44,861 nt of DNA, from positions 1 to 44,861 of the forward strand of contig CANLCB010000006.1 in the NCBI GenBank assembly GCA_947488865.1, given 5' to 3'. The stretch comes from Deltaproteobacteria bacterium (lineage in GTDB: Bacteria > Bdellovibrionota_C > UBA2361 > OMII01). This document shows, piece by piece, positions 9,274 to 18,797 of this stretch. The notes beneath the pieces are model-generated. The model saw nothing but the letters and a program-made list of their open reading frames with translations. It ran no database searches and was not told the origin of the DNA. How positions within the stretch are numbered: the first letter of the stretch is position 1; every line of letters starts with the position of its first letter. Position numbers and translations under genes: made by a program.

Positions 9274-9455
9274 CGCTTTAGGACAATTAACCTGTAGGCA
9301 AACAATAAGCCTATACTAGCCCGTTAGAGAGCCTTACTGAAGCACCGTAATAATTTAATATTGCTCGACAAACAGCCCCTCACACCCAAACTCTGAGCTA
9401 CTCCCCTCCTAATTGCTCTCAGGATGCCCCACAAGTGCGCTTAAACCACGCAGCT

Positions 9456-10430
9456 CTACGAAAAAAGCCCCCGCTCCACCGACGGCAGACGAGCGCCCAA
9501 TTGAGCCACCACACGCCCAGCAAGGGCAGCCGCAACTTCCGCAGACTCCCTCGCAGTGTAGTTGTTCGCAATCCCATACAGAAACGCCCCAGCAAAAGAG
9601 TCGCCCGCCCCTGTGGCATCGACCACATCAACCGGAGGTACCCGCAGCTTAAACTCCTCGCGCCCGTAGCGAATCAAAGATCCCTCTCGTCCAAGAGTCA
9701 TGACTACATTACCCGACAACTCCTGGAGATGGGCAAAAGCGCCATCCACGTCTCGGATCGCAGTCAGGGCGTCCGCCTCACTCTGATTAGCGAAGAGCAG
9801 ATCCGAACATCGAGCTAACTGAATAATTTCTTCCCTGAAGTGAATCGCCACGGCTCGAGATCCAACAGACAACGCTATTCGAGTCCCGGCGCTCCGAGCC
9901 TTTTTAACCACCGCTTCGAGCATATCCATTGTTCGAGGACCGTTGGTCGCAAGATATCCCTCTAGCAGCACCCACGCAGATCGTGAGATCATTTCGGAAT
10001 CTATATCCTCAGGCCCTATATCCTTAGATACTCCCAGAGAGGTACACATGGTTCGCTCACCATCAGGCGTAACGAACACGATGGAAACACCGGTCTTCCC
10101 CTCAGCGGATATCGTAGAGCTACGGACAATCCCTCGTTGGTCTAATTCCTCCCTAAACAATGCTCCGAAATCGTCCATCGCGGTTCGGCCGATGAACGCG
10201 CCTCTTCCTCCAATTTGGCTCACCAGATAGATGGAATTAGCTGCCGACCCTCCGGTGCCATGCCGAAGCCGGCATTCAGGCAACAACCCAAGGAGCTTCA
10301 GACAATCCTCATCATGTATAAGCCCCGAGGACCCTCGTTCAAGTCCGAGGCCAATAAAAGAATGTTCATCGAGACGCGCCTGTACGTCCACGAGCGCATG
10401 CCCAATTCCACACACTGAAAGAGCTTTCAT
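9456..10430 (-). CDS. PfkB-family carbohydrate/nucleoside kinase (adenosine-kinase-like)
   Basis: GTGGSAANSIYLVSQIGGRGAFIGRTAMDDFG and DVVDATGAGDSFAGAFLYGI (PfkB signatures). Start at MKALSVCGIGHALVD (10430) has GAGGAAGGAG upstream and removes the overlap with the upstream ATPase. Confidence 0.9.
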   Translation of the reverse strand: MKALSVCGIGHALVDVQARLDEHSFIGLGLERGSSGLIHDEDCLKLLGLLPECRLRHGTGGSAANSIYLVSQIGGRGAFIGRTAMDDFGALFREELDQRGIVRSSTISAEGKTGVSIVFVTPDGERTMCTSLGVSKDIGPEDIDSEMISRSAWVLLEGYLATNGPRTMDMLEAVVKKARSAGTRIALSVGSRAVAIHFREEIIQLARCSDLLFANQSEADALTAIRDVDGAFAHLQELSGNVVMTLGREGSLIRYGREEFKLRVPPVDVVDATGAGDSFAGAFLYGIANNYTARESAEVAAALAGRVVAQLGARLPSVERGLFS

Positions 10431-10459
10431 GGCTTCAACTCCTTCCTCCCCGCCAGGCG

Positions 10460-12709
10460 CTATCTGCCGCCCATTATTCGAGGCGACATAATTTCCGACA
10501 GCGCGAGCTGTTCCTCTGCTTGGGCTAGAGGAATCGAGTACTTTGCGCGCGATTGCGCGATACATTCCTGTACAAGCGACTCCGTCGCACGCGGATACGC
10601 TACGTCCAATGTTCGACCTGAGAAAGCTTCCTGAACCTCGCCGTCGATACTCATCTTCACATAAAACTCTCGAAGAGGAAGATTCAACAAATCCTCCGCC
10701 CCAAAGCGCGGCTTAAATTCTCCTGAAACCGTAGCGGCATCTTCAGCTCCGACTCTAAAACACAAGAGATTCGCGATATTGCCAAAAACAGTTTCTTTCA
10801 CCCCGCTCGGCATCTGACTTAGGAACTGATTCGCGAACGTCAAACACAACCGATACTTTCGAGACTCGCTGAGAATTTCTCCGAATGAGCTGGTGGCGAA
10901 ATTTTGAAATTCGTCCACGTAAAAGTAGAAATCCTGCCGTTGCTCGACGGGAATGTCAGCTCGGGACATCGCGGCTTCGTAGATCTTCCAAATAATCAAC
11001 GAACCCAGAAGCGCCGCGTTCTCCGCGCCTAAAATTCCCTTTGACACCTTGAAAAGAACTATCTTACGCGAGTCAATGAACTCCCGGAAATCAAACGTGT
11101 TGGTCGGCTGGCCCAAAATATTCCGGATCATATCCGTCGCCAGCAGCTCATCAAGCCTGTTAAGTAGCTGCGAGATTGGACCTTCCTCGAATTCTTGCCG
11201 ACGAGCGACAAATTCCACTTCCCAAAATCGGCGCACGGCCTCATCGGGATTTCGTCGCACCACTTGCGACCTAAATTCATCATCTGAAAGCAAGCGACGA
11301 AGAGAAACGATGCTAGCCCCCGGAACATTCAACAATGCGATCACCGCGTAACGCAGCACGTGATCCATCTTTTCAGACCACGAGTCGCCAAAAACCTTCT
11401 TGAAAGTGTCAAGAAAGCCCAGGGTAACCCGCATTTTTTGATCCGGATTAATCGGGATCATCGGATTGAAACTTGGAGGATGCTTAACATCGGACGGATC
11501 AAAGATTACAACGTCCTTAAGTCTGTATTTCGGGATGAGACGTAAAACATCGTCCACGAGGTCGCCGTGAGGGTCAAGGATCGCGCAGCCAAACCCATTT
11601 TCGATATCACTCTTGGCGAGCAGCTGCAGAAGACATGACTTACCGTTACCGGATTTACCAAGCACATAAAGATGACGACGCCGATCAAATCGTCGGATAC
11701 CAAACTTCGTAGATTGGCTACGGTAACTAGTCTCTCCAAAGAAGCTTATTTGGGGATCCTCTTGAGTCGCGGGCAGCGTCGGTGGTGGCGGAGCCTTCTT
11801 GGAAAGCACCATTGCCGTGTTAGGCAATCCACCAAGAGTCGGCGGATTCCACAGAGTGGAAACCTCAAGAGTCGACAGTCGAAACGGTCTATCAAAGCTG
11901 CGCTCCTGAGCTTTTCGAAGCGGAGCCTTACCAAACTTAATTCGTCGATTTCCGAATTTATTCTCGTCAAACGCATTCAGAAACTTAACGGTATTGGCTA
12001 CATGACGGACGTTGGAAACAAGTCGCCCTTTAATCCGTGCCCGCTCAGGTGTTGAGGCCCTCTCTGGCACTTCGGTGAACGTAGTAATCCGGTAGTTAAC
12101 CTTGAAAAGGCGTGAAAGCGCCTTTTCATTCATGAGCTTCTGAGTATCGTTGAGAAGATCCTTTTTCAGCCAAGTCTTTGTCCGAAAGAGCTTCAGAAAC
12201 CGATCGTAATAACGGGTCAAAGCGAGGTTGAGGTGCAACAACGAGGTATCTTCAAGCGGTTTGACGATAATCTGAATGAGCATTCTATCGCCTTGTCCGA
12301 TGCGCGAGAGAGCGGCGAATACAGGCCACAACGTCGACCACACGAACACTTTGAAGGTTTGGATTGGATAGATGTCTGGCCACTCCAGGTACATATCGGT
12401 ACCAGCGATCATCGTACGCTCAGTTATTTCATGTGTGTAGTCCTCGATGGGATGACATTCCAAGTCAGGGTAGTAGCCGTACATCCCTGTCGTCAAAGTC
12501 TCTAAAGTTTTTTCGCCTCCCGCTATACAGGCGTAAATAGTCCCATCTTTAGCGTAGAACTCTAGAGAAAAGGGGGCACTCCCCGTCGCGCTCAACTCGT
12601 CCAGCTGCGTCATGAAGAAATTGGAATTCATCCACCCCCACTTGGTGGTGTAGAAAGCCGCACCGATCGAACTTGATTGCCTTGGCAGGTGTAAGCAGGA
12701 AACTCGCAT
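10460..12709 (-). CDS. TraG/TraD-like (HerA/FtsK superfamily) DNA-transfer-type ATPase, paralogue B
   Basis: GKSGNGKSCLLQLLAKSDIENGFGCAILDPHGDLVDDVLRLIPKYRLKDVVIFDPSD; FYVDEFQNFATSSFGEILSESRKYRLCLTFANQ; near-identical length and architecture to paralogue A. Confidence 0.87.
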   Translation of the reverse strand: MRVSCLHLPRQSSSIGAAFYTTKWGWMNSNFFMTQLDELSATGSAPFSLEFYAKDGTIYACIAGGEKTLETLTTGMYGYYPDLECHPIEDYTHEITERTMIAGTDMYLEWPDIYPIQTFKVFVWSTLWPVFAALSRIGQGDRMLIQIIVKPLEDTSLLHLNLALTRYYDRFLKLFRTKTWLKKDLLNDTQKLMNEKALSRLFKVNYRITTFTEVPERASTPERARIKGRLVSNVRHVANTVKFLNAFDENKFGNRRIKFGKAPLRKAQERSFDRPFRLSTLEVSTLWNPPTLGGLPNTAMVLSKKAPPPPTLPATQEDPQISFFGETSYRSQSTKFGIRRFDRRRHLYVLGKSGNGKSCLLQLLAKSDIENGFGCAILDPHGDLVDDVLRLIPKYRLKDVVIFDPSDVKHPPSFNPMIPINPDQKMRVTLGFLDTFKKVFGDSWSEKMDHVLRYAVIALLNVPGASIVSLRRLLSDDEFRSQVVRRNPDEAVRRFWEVEFVARRQEFEEGPISQLLNRLDELLATDMIRNILGQPTNTFDFREFIDSRKIVLFKVSKGILGAENAALLGSLIIWKIYEAAMSRADIPVEQRQDFYFYVDEFQNFATSSFGEILSESRKYRLCLTFANQFLSQMPSGVKETVFGNIANLLCFRVGAEDAATVSGEFKPRFGAEDLLNLPLREFYVKMSIDGEVQEAFSGRTLDVAYPRATESLVQECIAQSRAKYSIPLAQAEEQLALSEIMSPRIMGGR

Positions 12710-12933
12710 AAATGGAGGGACGCTAGACTATGCGCTCTATGGTACCCCATATTGCTCGCCTACTGAAGGGGGCTAAGTGCCTCAAATCCCTCCCCCAAGA
12801 ATCCTCTAACCACATGGTCAGCCCCTGATACTCAAACTACCTTTCCAACTACGAGAAACACCCATCCCCCAAATACGTTGACGGCTTAGAGCTGTTCAAG
12901 CACGATTGCCTCACCACCGAGCGAGGAAAAAAT

Positions 12934-13695
12934 ATGCGCACACCATCCTTAACGATAAAAATGATTGGAGTCGGGGAGGCTTTCGATCCTGCCCTGGGAA
13001 CCTGCTCATTCCTGGTGAAAGGAGGCCCTACTCTCCTGATCGACTGCGGCTACGGCACTCCGTTTTTCCTATTCCAGGAGCTCAGCAATGGAAACGAACT
13101 GGAGGCCGTGTACCTCACCCATTTTCATGCAGACCACTATTTCGGACTTCCTATCCTTCTTGGAGAGCTCGAAGACCTCGGAAGAACCTCTCCCTTAACT
13201 ATCCTCGGTCAAAAGGGTCTCGCAACCAAGGTCATCGACCTTTGCGAAATGGCCTATCCTGGAATGTTTAAGGCTCTGCCCTATCCTGTCATCTTTGAGG
13301 AATTTACCGACTCAACAAGCTTTCGGGACCTGACGCTTCGCACCGCACTGTCGTCGCACAGCGTTCCCAATTACGCCATCTCAGTGGAGCGAAACGGAGT
13401 AAAAGCAGGCTTCAGTGGAGACGGAGCGCTCACCCCAGCGTCTAAACAACTACTCAGTGAATGCTCCGTGGTATTGCATGAGTGTTTCGTTCCTCGAAAC
13501 GCATCCACTAACCACGCAGCGGCAGCCGATCTCTTCCAAGCTTTCCAAGACACGCCCGGTTCCATCAAGCGTTTATACCTTGTGCATCTACAAAAGGGCC
13601 TTCGAACCAAAGAATCGGCGAGCTTTCTACCAGCCGAGCCCCTTCCGTTTGAGGTCGCGATACCGAACCAGGGAGAGGTAATCAGCGTGGAATGA
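12934..13695 (+). CDS. Metallo-beta-lactamase-fold hydrolase (RNase Z-like)
   Basis: YLTHFHADHYFGLP (HxHxDH) and SFLVKGGPTLLIDCGYG; GAGGAAAAAAT before the ATG. Confidence 0.88.
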   Translation: MRTPSLTIKMIGVGEAFDPALGTCSFLVKGGPTLLIDCGYGTPFFLFQELSNGNELEAVYLTHFHADHYFGLPILLGELEDLGRTSPLTILGQKGLATKVIDLCEMAYPGMFKALPYPVIFEEFTDSTSFRDLTLRTALSSHSVPNYAISVERNGVKAGFSGDGALTPASKQLLSECSVVLHECFVPRNASTNHAAAADLFQAFQDTPGSIKRLYLVHLQKGLRTKESASFLPAEPLPFEVAIPNQGEVISVE

Positions 13696-14569
13696 TTGTC
13701 GCCAACAAGCTTTCTTTATTTTCGGGACGACAGATTAAATAATCGCCATTAAGGCACCAATTACGGCGCTCTACGCCCAGATCAAAATCATCCGCATTCA
13801 GTGAGCGCCGCTCTTGGCCTGTGCGAATGTCGTACATCCTCACCCCCATCGTCTCTGCTATAGCGAGAGCTCCCGCGAAATCCCAGTAGCCAAAATCCAT
13901 CACAGTTCCGACACTTCTGCCGGCAGCGATATCAAGAATGTCCGTGACCAGACACCCGAACATACGCAAGCTTTCTTGCCCCTTGAAAGAATAGCGTTCG
14001 AAGAAAACATCCTGTGCTGTAAACACAGGGCGAGCTAATTCAGAATAACGCAACTCGACTTGGGCGCCCCCATTCAAATCAGAGACAAAGGATTTGCCGT
14101 TCAGCGTGAAATAAACCTTATTCAACGCGGGAAGCGCCACTACTCCGCCCTTCAGATGATGTCCGTCGTCACTCTTTTGGGTAATCCCGACCGACACTCC
14201 GTAAATGGGATACCCGAGGCTCAGATTCTGAGTTCCATCAACAGCGTCGACGACAACTCCGTAAGCCGAGTCGAAATAACGCTGATAGGCCACCTTATGT
14301 TTGGCAACGTCCTCGGAGAACGCCTCATTCGCGCTCTCCTCCCCCAAGAAGTGCGCGGGAGGAAATTGAGCGTGTGTAAATTTCTTTAGAGCGGAGTCGA
14401 TCCGATAATCGATTTCCGTCACCACACTGTTATCGCTTTTAATGGAAGCGGCAACGGCTCCTTTTTCCATTTGGACCGCCACCTCTCGGGCAAGCTGCTT
14501 AACTTGCTCTACAAGAGACAACTCGAACTGTTGTATTCGCCTATCAACACCCTGCTCTACACTCATCAT
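13682..14569 (-). CDS. Inositol monophosphatase family protein
   Basis: HFLGEES, VVDAVDGTQNLSLGYPIYGVSVGI (DxxDGT), FGYWDFAGALAIAETMGV (WDxAG motif variant). Confidence 0.88.
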   Translation of the reverse strand: MMSVEQGVDRRIQQFELSLVEQVKQLAREVAVQMEKGAVAASIKSDNSVVTEIDYRIDSALKKFTHAQFPPAHFLGEESANEAFSEDVAKHKVAYQRYFDSAYGVVVDAVDGTQNLSLGYPIYGVSVGITQKSDDGHHLKGGVVALPALNKVYFTLNGKSFVSDLNGGAQVELRYSELARPVFTAQDVFFERYSFKGQESLRMFGCLVTDILDIAAGRSVGTVMDFGYWDFAGALAIAETMGVRMYDIRTGQERRSLNADDFDLGVERRNWCLNGDYLICRPENKESLLATIIPR

Positions 14570-14876
14570 GCTTCCTGCCTTATCAGACTCAGTGCTCGTT
14601 TTTGTATACGGTAAAGGAGAACGACCAAATACTCAAAAACCGAACCAGGATAGCAGCATCTCCTCTCCGTGTCATTTTCTGTCCACATGGGTCGTTTTCA
14701 GAAAAATCTCGTTCCTGCGCGCCCCCCAAAAAACACAATTCGAATACCTAAGTCACTGCACACAAAATCAACACCATACTGACGGTTAGAAATGTGTGAA
14801 AAAGCGCCCATCCCCTTACTCAAGAGCAAGAAGCATGGCACCATCGCCGCCATCGGAATAATTGGAGACAGAGCGA

Positions 14877-15824
14877 ATGTCCACCCATCAGCAGTCAGGC
14901 ACGTCGAACAACGATAAAGACCCTACCGCGCCTGCTATCGTCGGTGAATTAGCTATCCCAGCGGAAGCGCTAGCGCAGGTACAGCCGTTTCACAGACTCT
15001 ATGACTACGACCCTCAGTCTGCCCACAAAGACATAACCCAAACCGTCTCTCACAACTTCGGGCTTTGGAGGGATGGATTCGCCGCTCGAGGTATTCACGG
15101 CATCCAAGTAGCAATCGAAGGTGCTATTCAATGCGGATTTTTCTCCGGGCCAAAGGAATCAGACAATCCGTCGCTACCCGAGCATCTCGGCTTTAAATTT
15201 TTCGAAGAGATTGACCTCTCGATACGAATCCCTAAGACAAACGTATACGGCACCGTCATATCTCCTCACGATGATACCGTAAAAGATGTTGTTCTCGAGG
15301 TTCTTCGCTCGACTCCCGGCGTCAAGGACGCGGCCTTCTCAGACAAGTTCGCAAAAAACGGGTGGGGACAAGAAGCTCCACTCTCACTTCACTACGCCTA
15401 CATGGAGGTCACCTGTTCAAAAACGGGGCGAAGCCGAATTATCGAGCTTGAGATCTGCACACAACGACTCGAGGAGACCTGTGAGGTTAGCGATCACTGG
15501 GCCAAACTTTTCTCTCCTGAGGAGCGTACTGCCCAAGCCGCCGCAAGAAACAAGGCGCGAAAAATGGGAGACGACGCCTACGACAACGTCAAATTTGTGC
15601 AAAACGAGCACGCAAAATTCCGGCTACTCTGCCTCTTCCTTCACACCGAGGGAACCGCTGATCAACCGGTTCCAACAAAGTTTATCAGGTCTTGCCTGCA
15701 AAGTTGGTATCTCTGGGCTCCAGATAAAGCACCGGGTAACGAAGCTCCTCAGTACGTTAAAAAATACTGGGAAAAAGCTCGGGAGCTGATTAAAGCTAGA
15801 TCAGATTACAAATTCGACGTTTAA
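14877..15824 (+). CDS. Uncharacterised protein with weak RelA/SpoT synthetase-domain-like motifs
   Basis: HYAYMEVTCSKTGRSRIIELEICTQRLEETCEVSDHWAKL loosely parallels the RelA_SpoT ...YRSLH...xEIQIRT...EHWxYK pattern. ATG 14877 with GGAG at 14864-14867 is preferred over the TTG at 14862. CDS call firm, domain call tentative. Confidence 0.55.
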   Translation: MSTHQQSGTSNNDKDPTAPAIVGELAIPAEALAQVQPFHRLYDYDPQSAHKDITQTVSHNFGLWRDGFAARGIHGIQVAIEGAIQCGFFSGPKESDNPSLPEHLGFKFFEEIDLSIRIPKTNVYGTVISPHDDTVKDVVLEVLRSTPGVKDAAFSDKFAKNGWGQEAPLSLHYAYMEVTCSKTGRSRIIELEICTQRLEETCEVSDHWAKLFSPEERTAQAAARNKARKMGDDAYDNVKFVQNEHAKFRLLCLFLHTEGTADQPVPTKFIRSCLQSWYLWAPDKAPGNEAPQYVKKYWEKARELIKARSDYKFDV

Positions 15825-15908
15825 AAGGTCGTAAATTACAGACGTTCTACGATAGCTCACCTTAGGCCGATGATAGGCTCCCATCCCTTTTAGGGCTCAT
15901 CGCCTGGG

Positions 15909-16670
15909 CTATCGAAGCGGGATCCGCATGAATTCAGTTACATTGCGGCTGCTGGCGGCGTCGCCCGTCGCAGTTCCAAGGGCGACACCAACAAGAGCGT
16001 TCACGCGAGCTGAAGTCGGTAACGTAATATGCCGTGTCGCGATTTTGATCGCGGCGGGGTGTTGCTCAACGATGCCCTCTTCTAAGATTGTACAGTGAGG
16101 CACAATGCGCTGCGGTAGGTAATATTCCTCCGCACCCACAGCTTTAGGAAGGAAGGCGCGCGAAAACTGCTCGTGAGCTTGCGCAAAACGCCCCGAAGCT
16201 TTCCCTGAAAAATAAAGGGTGCCATTAGGGAACGTTGCCACCTCTTCGAATATGAAATCAAATGGACTCGTACGAAGTGAATGACGCATATCGCGCTCGA
16301 CTTCGATACCGGTGAGGGACCTCGAGGCCCCTAGCGTGATGTGTGGCTCAACCTCAGCCAATCGCGACGATTGAAGTCCTCGCTCCGCGCACTCCCTCCA
16401 CACTAAGCTGACCTTGGCGCGAAACTCCTGATCAAACGTAAGATAGAAGACAAACGTATCTACATTCGCTCCTGGAGAAAGAAGACTGGCCAAAGACTGA
16501 CTTTTCGCTATCGACGGGTTCATAGAATCTCGTAGTAGTACAAGTGTCTCACCAATCCACTCACCATTCAAAGGGATCCTTGCACCTACCCTGGGCTTAA
16601 ACAAGCACACTTCCGAGTTCGAGTTCAGACGGCAAAGACTTCCGAACTCCAGAAATAAGGGCAAGGTCAC
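15909..16670 (-). CDS. Putative 2H phosphoesterase / 2'-5' RNA ligase-like protein
   Basis: Two H-x-T motifs in matching contexts (EVEPHITLGAS and RIVPHCTILEE), as in the 2H superfamily; GTG start. Confidence 0.6.
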   Translation of the reverse strand: MTLPLFLEFGSLCRLNSNSEVCLFKPRVGARIPLNGEWIGETLVLLRDSMNPSIAKSQSLASLLSPGANVDTFVFYLTFDQEFRAKVSLVWRECAERGLQSSRLAEVEPHITLGASRSLTGIEVERDMRHSLRTSPFDFIFEEVATFPNGTLYFSGKASGRFAQAHEQFSRAFLPKAVGAEEYYLPQRIVPHCTILEEGIVEQHPAAIKIATRHITLPTSARVNALVGVALGTATGDAASSRNVTEFMRIPLR

Positions 16671-16933
16671 TTACGGGCACCCTGGCCTCTAACGGCTTGC
16701 GTTATCGACGCTTTTTAAAACCCCTAAAACCCTTAAGACGCTCTCATTCAAGATGCCAGTACTAATACCTACGAGAACCCCCTATAACCTACAGCTCCTC
16801 GCTAATTTCTAATGGTATAGAGCTCGCGTACCCGCAGATTATCTATTAGAGATTACAGCCCTAGGCTACAGGCATCGCAGCAAGGCCATAACTTAGAGAG
16901 CTGCCAAGCGGAGCCGTCTACTCAGGAACCAGT

Positions 16934-18781
16934 ATGTTTAAAGTCGAACTCAAGAATCCAAATGCTGAGTCACACATAAAGCTCGACGGCAGCGTCGACT
17001 TTACATACATCATGCGCAAGGACGGCCCGTATGTAGCAAACCAGCTCGCCCCAAGCATGGCCCGTCGCACTGGAATCGAACGTTCGTTAATTACTTCCAC
17101 CGTTGGATACTACTACGATGCCTTCCATGCGGAGCTCGTCGAAATACTTGGTCGCCATTTCTCATCCAACGGACAGAAGGTAGACATCCATCTCTACGAT
17201 TCAGACTCGTTAGAAAAATTGGTGCTCGAAAAAATCGAAGAACGCAATGTGGTCAATGTGGATCCTTTATTGGAAGGAACCCTTCCCAGCCTCTCGACCT
17301 CCCGTCACTACGCGCTGTCAGGAGTAAAAGCGCTTACCCAAGGAGAACGTCCTGGCAGCCCCTCCGTACAAAGGCAAATACAGGAACTCACCAAGAACTC
17401 TATATATGGACCGGCGGTGGTTACAGAAGATGACGTCTTTTCAGGTAAGAGCATGGTTGAGGTCATCGTTGCGCTCAGACAACAGGGCATCAAGTGTTCT
17501 ATGGTGTGTCCCGGAATTCAAATCGGGGCGGCCGCGGCCTTCTCTGAGCTCCAGATTTCAGTCGACCCGGTCGTACGCTACTCGTCCGCAACTTCACGGA
17601 ATGTGTTGGATCAAGTCGACTTGGGAGATGCCCGAGATTTCTTACTTGGCGCGAGCGGCCTGGTGGTAATTCTTCCAGACAAGAGCCTTGGCCGAGCTCC
17701 TTACGTAATGCCTTTTGTTAGCCCCAACGCGCGAGTAGGGATTCCCGCGAATCAGGAGATAGCTTTCAGTCGAGAAATTCTGGTGGCGAACCTCCACTTC
17801 TTCAGGCAAGTCGAGACACTCCTCGGAGAACCGATGGTTCTTTCGGATGTGGATCCTTCTTTTGCTCATATGTGCAGCGAGCTTTACGGACTCCACCCGA
17901 ATACACCGATGACCAAGGTCGTTACATGGGCCCTTAACGAAATGGAGTCGCTCTATCGAATTAACAAGGAACTTGGAACGCTACAGAACCGATTTCATAA
18001 ATTGAACTTGCCGGAGAGAATGGTGCTGCTCGACCTGAATGGCACCCTCATTCCTGACGACGCACACTCATGCCAACTGCCGGCCGAATCAAAACTGCTT
18101 CTTCAGAATCAAATTTCTCGACTAGCGGCTTCAGGCATTCAGGTCGGACTGTGCTCGGACTCTCCGCTCGATCCTCTCTATCACAACATCGCAAAACAGC
18201 TGGGCATCAAAGGACCGATAATCGCCGAAAACGGTAACGTGATTCGTTATCAAAACGTTGATTTCTGCCTTCGAGAGCTCTCGATGATTCAATCGTTACG
18301 AGACAAGATAACCGATCTGATCGAATCAAGTGTTACTCCCTACAATCAGCAAAAAGATTGTTTGTCCATGGAGTTCGGAGGAAGACTTCCTCGATTCGAA
18401 CTAAACGAATGGGCGTTTGGCGTCGGCCGAAAGACCTCAATCAGCGTGTTTGGCCCCCCACAGCTCATCGAATACCTCGATAAACACCTCCCGCTTGAAC
18501 CCGGCTTGAGCAAGGATGCCAGCCCCCAGTATAATTATTTCGCGATTCACCCCGGTAACTTCCGCACCAACAAGGGAGAAACCCTACGAGCGTTAGCAGC
18601 GTTCGGCTATGACATGACGATGGTAGGAAACAGCATGTCTGACTGGGTAGCTCCGGACTCTAAGGTACGATGCGGCTTCGTAGGAGAGAGCACCGTCAGC
18701 GATGAGATCCTTGCTAAGGCATCTCTAACCTCCGAAAAGCCTTGCGCGGAGGGAGTTGTTGAGATTCTCAGCCGACTCTAG
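16934..18781 (+). CDS. Fusion protein: N-terminal phosphoribosyltransferase-like domain plus C-terminal HAD-superfamily hydrolase
   Basis: PRPP-loop-like AVVTEDDVFSGKSMVEVIVALRQQG; HAD motif I MVLLDLNGTLIPDD, motif II-like VGLCSDSP, late motif KGETLRAL...MTMVGNSMSDW. Confidence 0.7.
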   Translation: MFKVELKNPNAESHIKLDGSVDFTYIMRKDGPYVANQLAPSMARRTGIERSLITSTVGYYYDAFHAELVEILGRHFSSNGQKVDIHLYDSDSLEKLVLEKIEERNVVNVDPLLEGTLPSLSTSRHYALSGVKALTQGERPGSPSVQRQIQELTKNSIYGPAVVTEDDVFSGKSMVEVIVALRQQGIKCSMVCPGIQIGAAAAFSELQISVDPVVRYSSATSRNVLDQVDLGDARDFLLGASGLVVILPDKSLGRAPYVMPFVSPNARVGIPANQEIAFSREILVANLHFFRQVETLLGEPMVLSDVDPSFAHMCSELYGLHPNTPMTKVVTWALNEMESLYRINKELGTLQNRFHKLNLPERMVLLDLNGTLIPDDAHSCQLPAESKLLLQNQISRLAASGIQVGLCSDSPLDPLYHNIAKQLGIKGPIIAENGNVIRYQNVDFCLRELSMIQSLRDKITDLIESSVTPYNQQKDCLSMEFGGRLPRFELNEWAFGVGRKTSISVFGPPQLIEYLDKHLPLEPGLSKDASPQYNYFAIHPGNFRTNKGETLRALAAFGYDMTMVGNSMSDWVAPDSKVRCGFVGESTVSDEILAKASLTSEKPCAEGVVEILSRL

Positions 18782-18797
18782 AGCATTACGCGAGCGA

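Noticed and set aside
10431-10565. N-terminal extension of the PfkB ORF overlapping ATPase B
   Set aside because: The extension is the out-of-frame read of the ATPase 3' end; MKALSVCGIGHALVD at 10430 has a strong Shine-Dalgarno and is the natural PfkB N-terminus.
16715-16735. Telomere-like AAAACCCCTAAAACCC in the intergenic region
   Set aside because: Only about two imperfect units; consistent with chance in an intergenic stretch.
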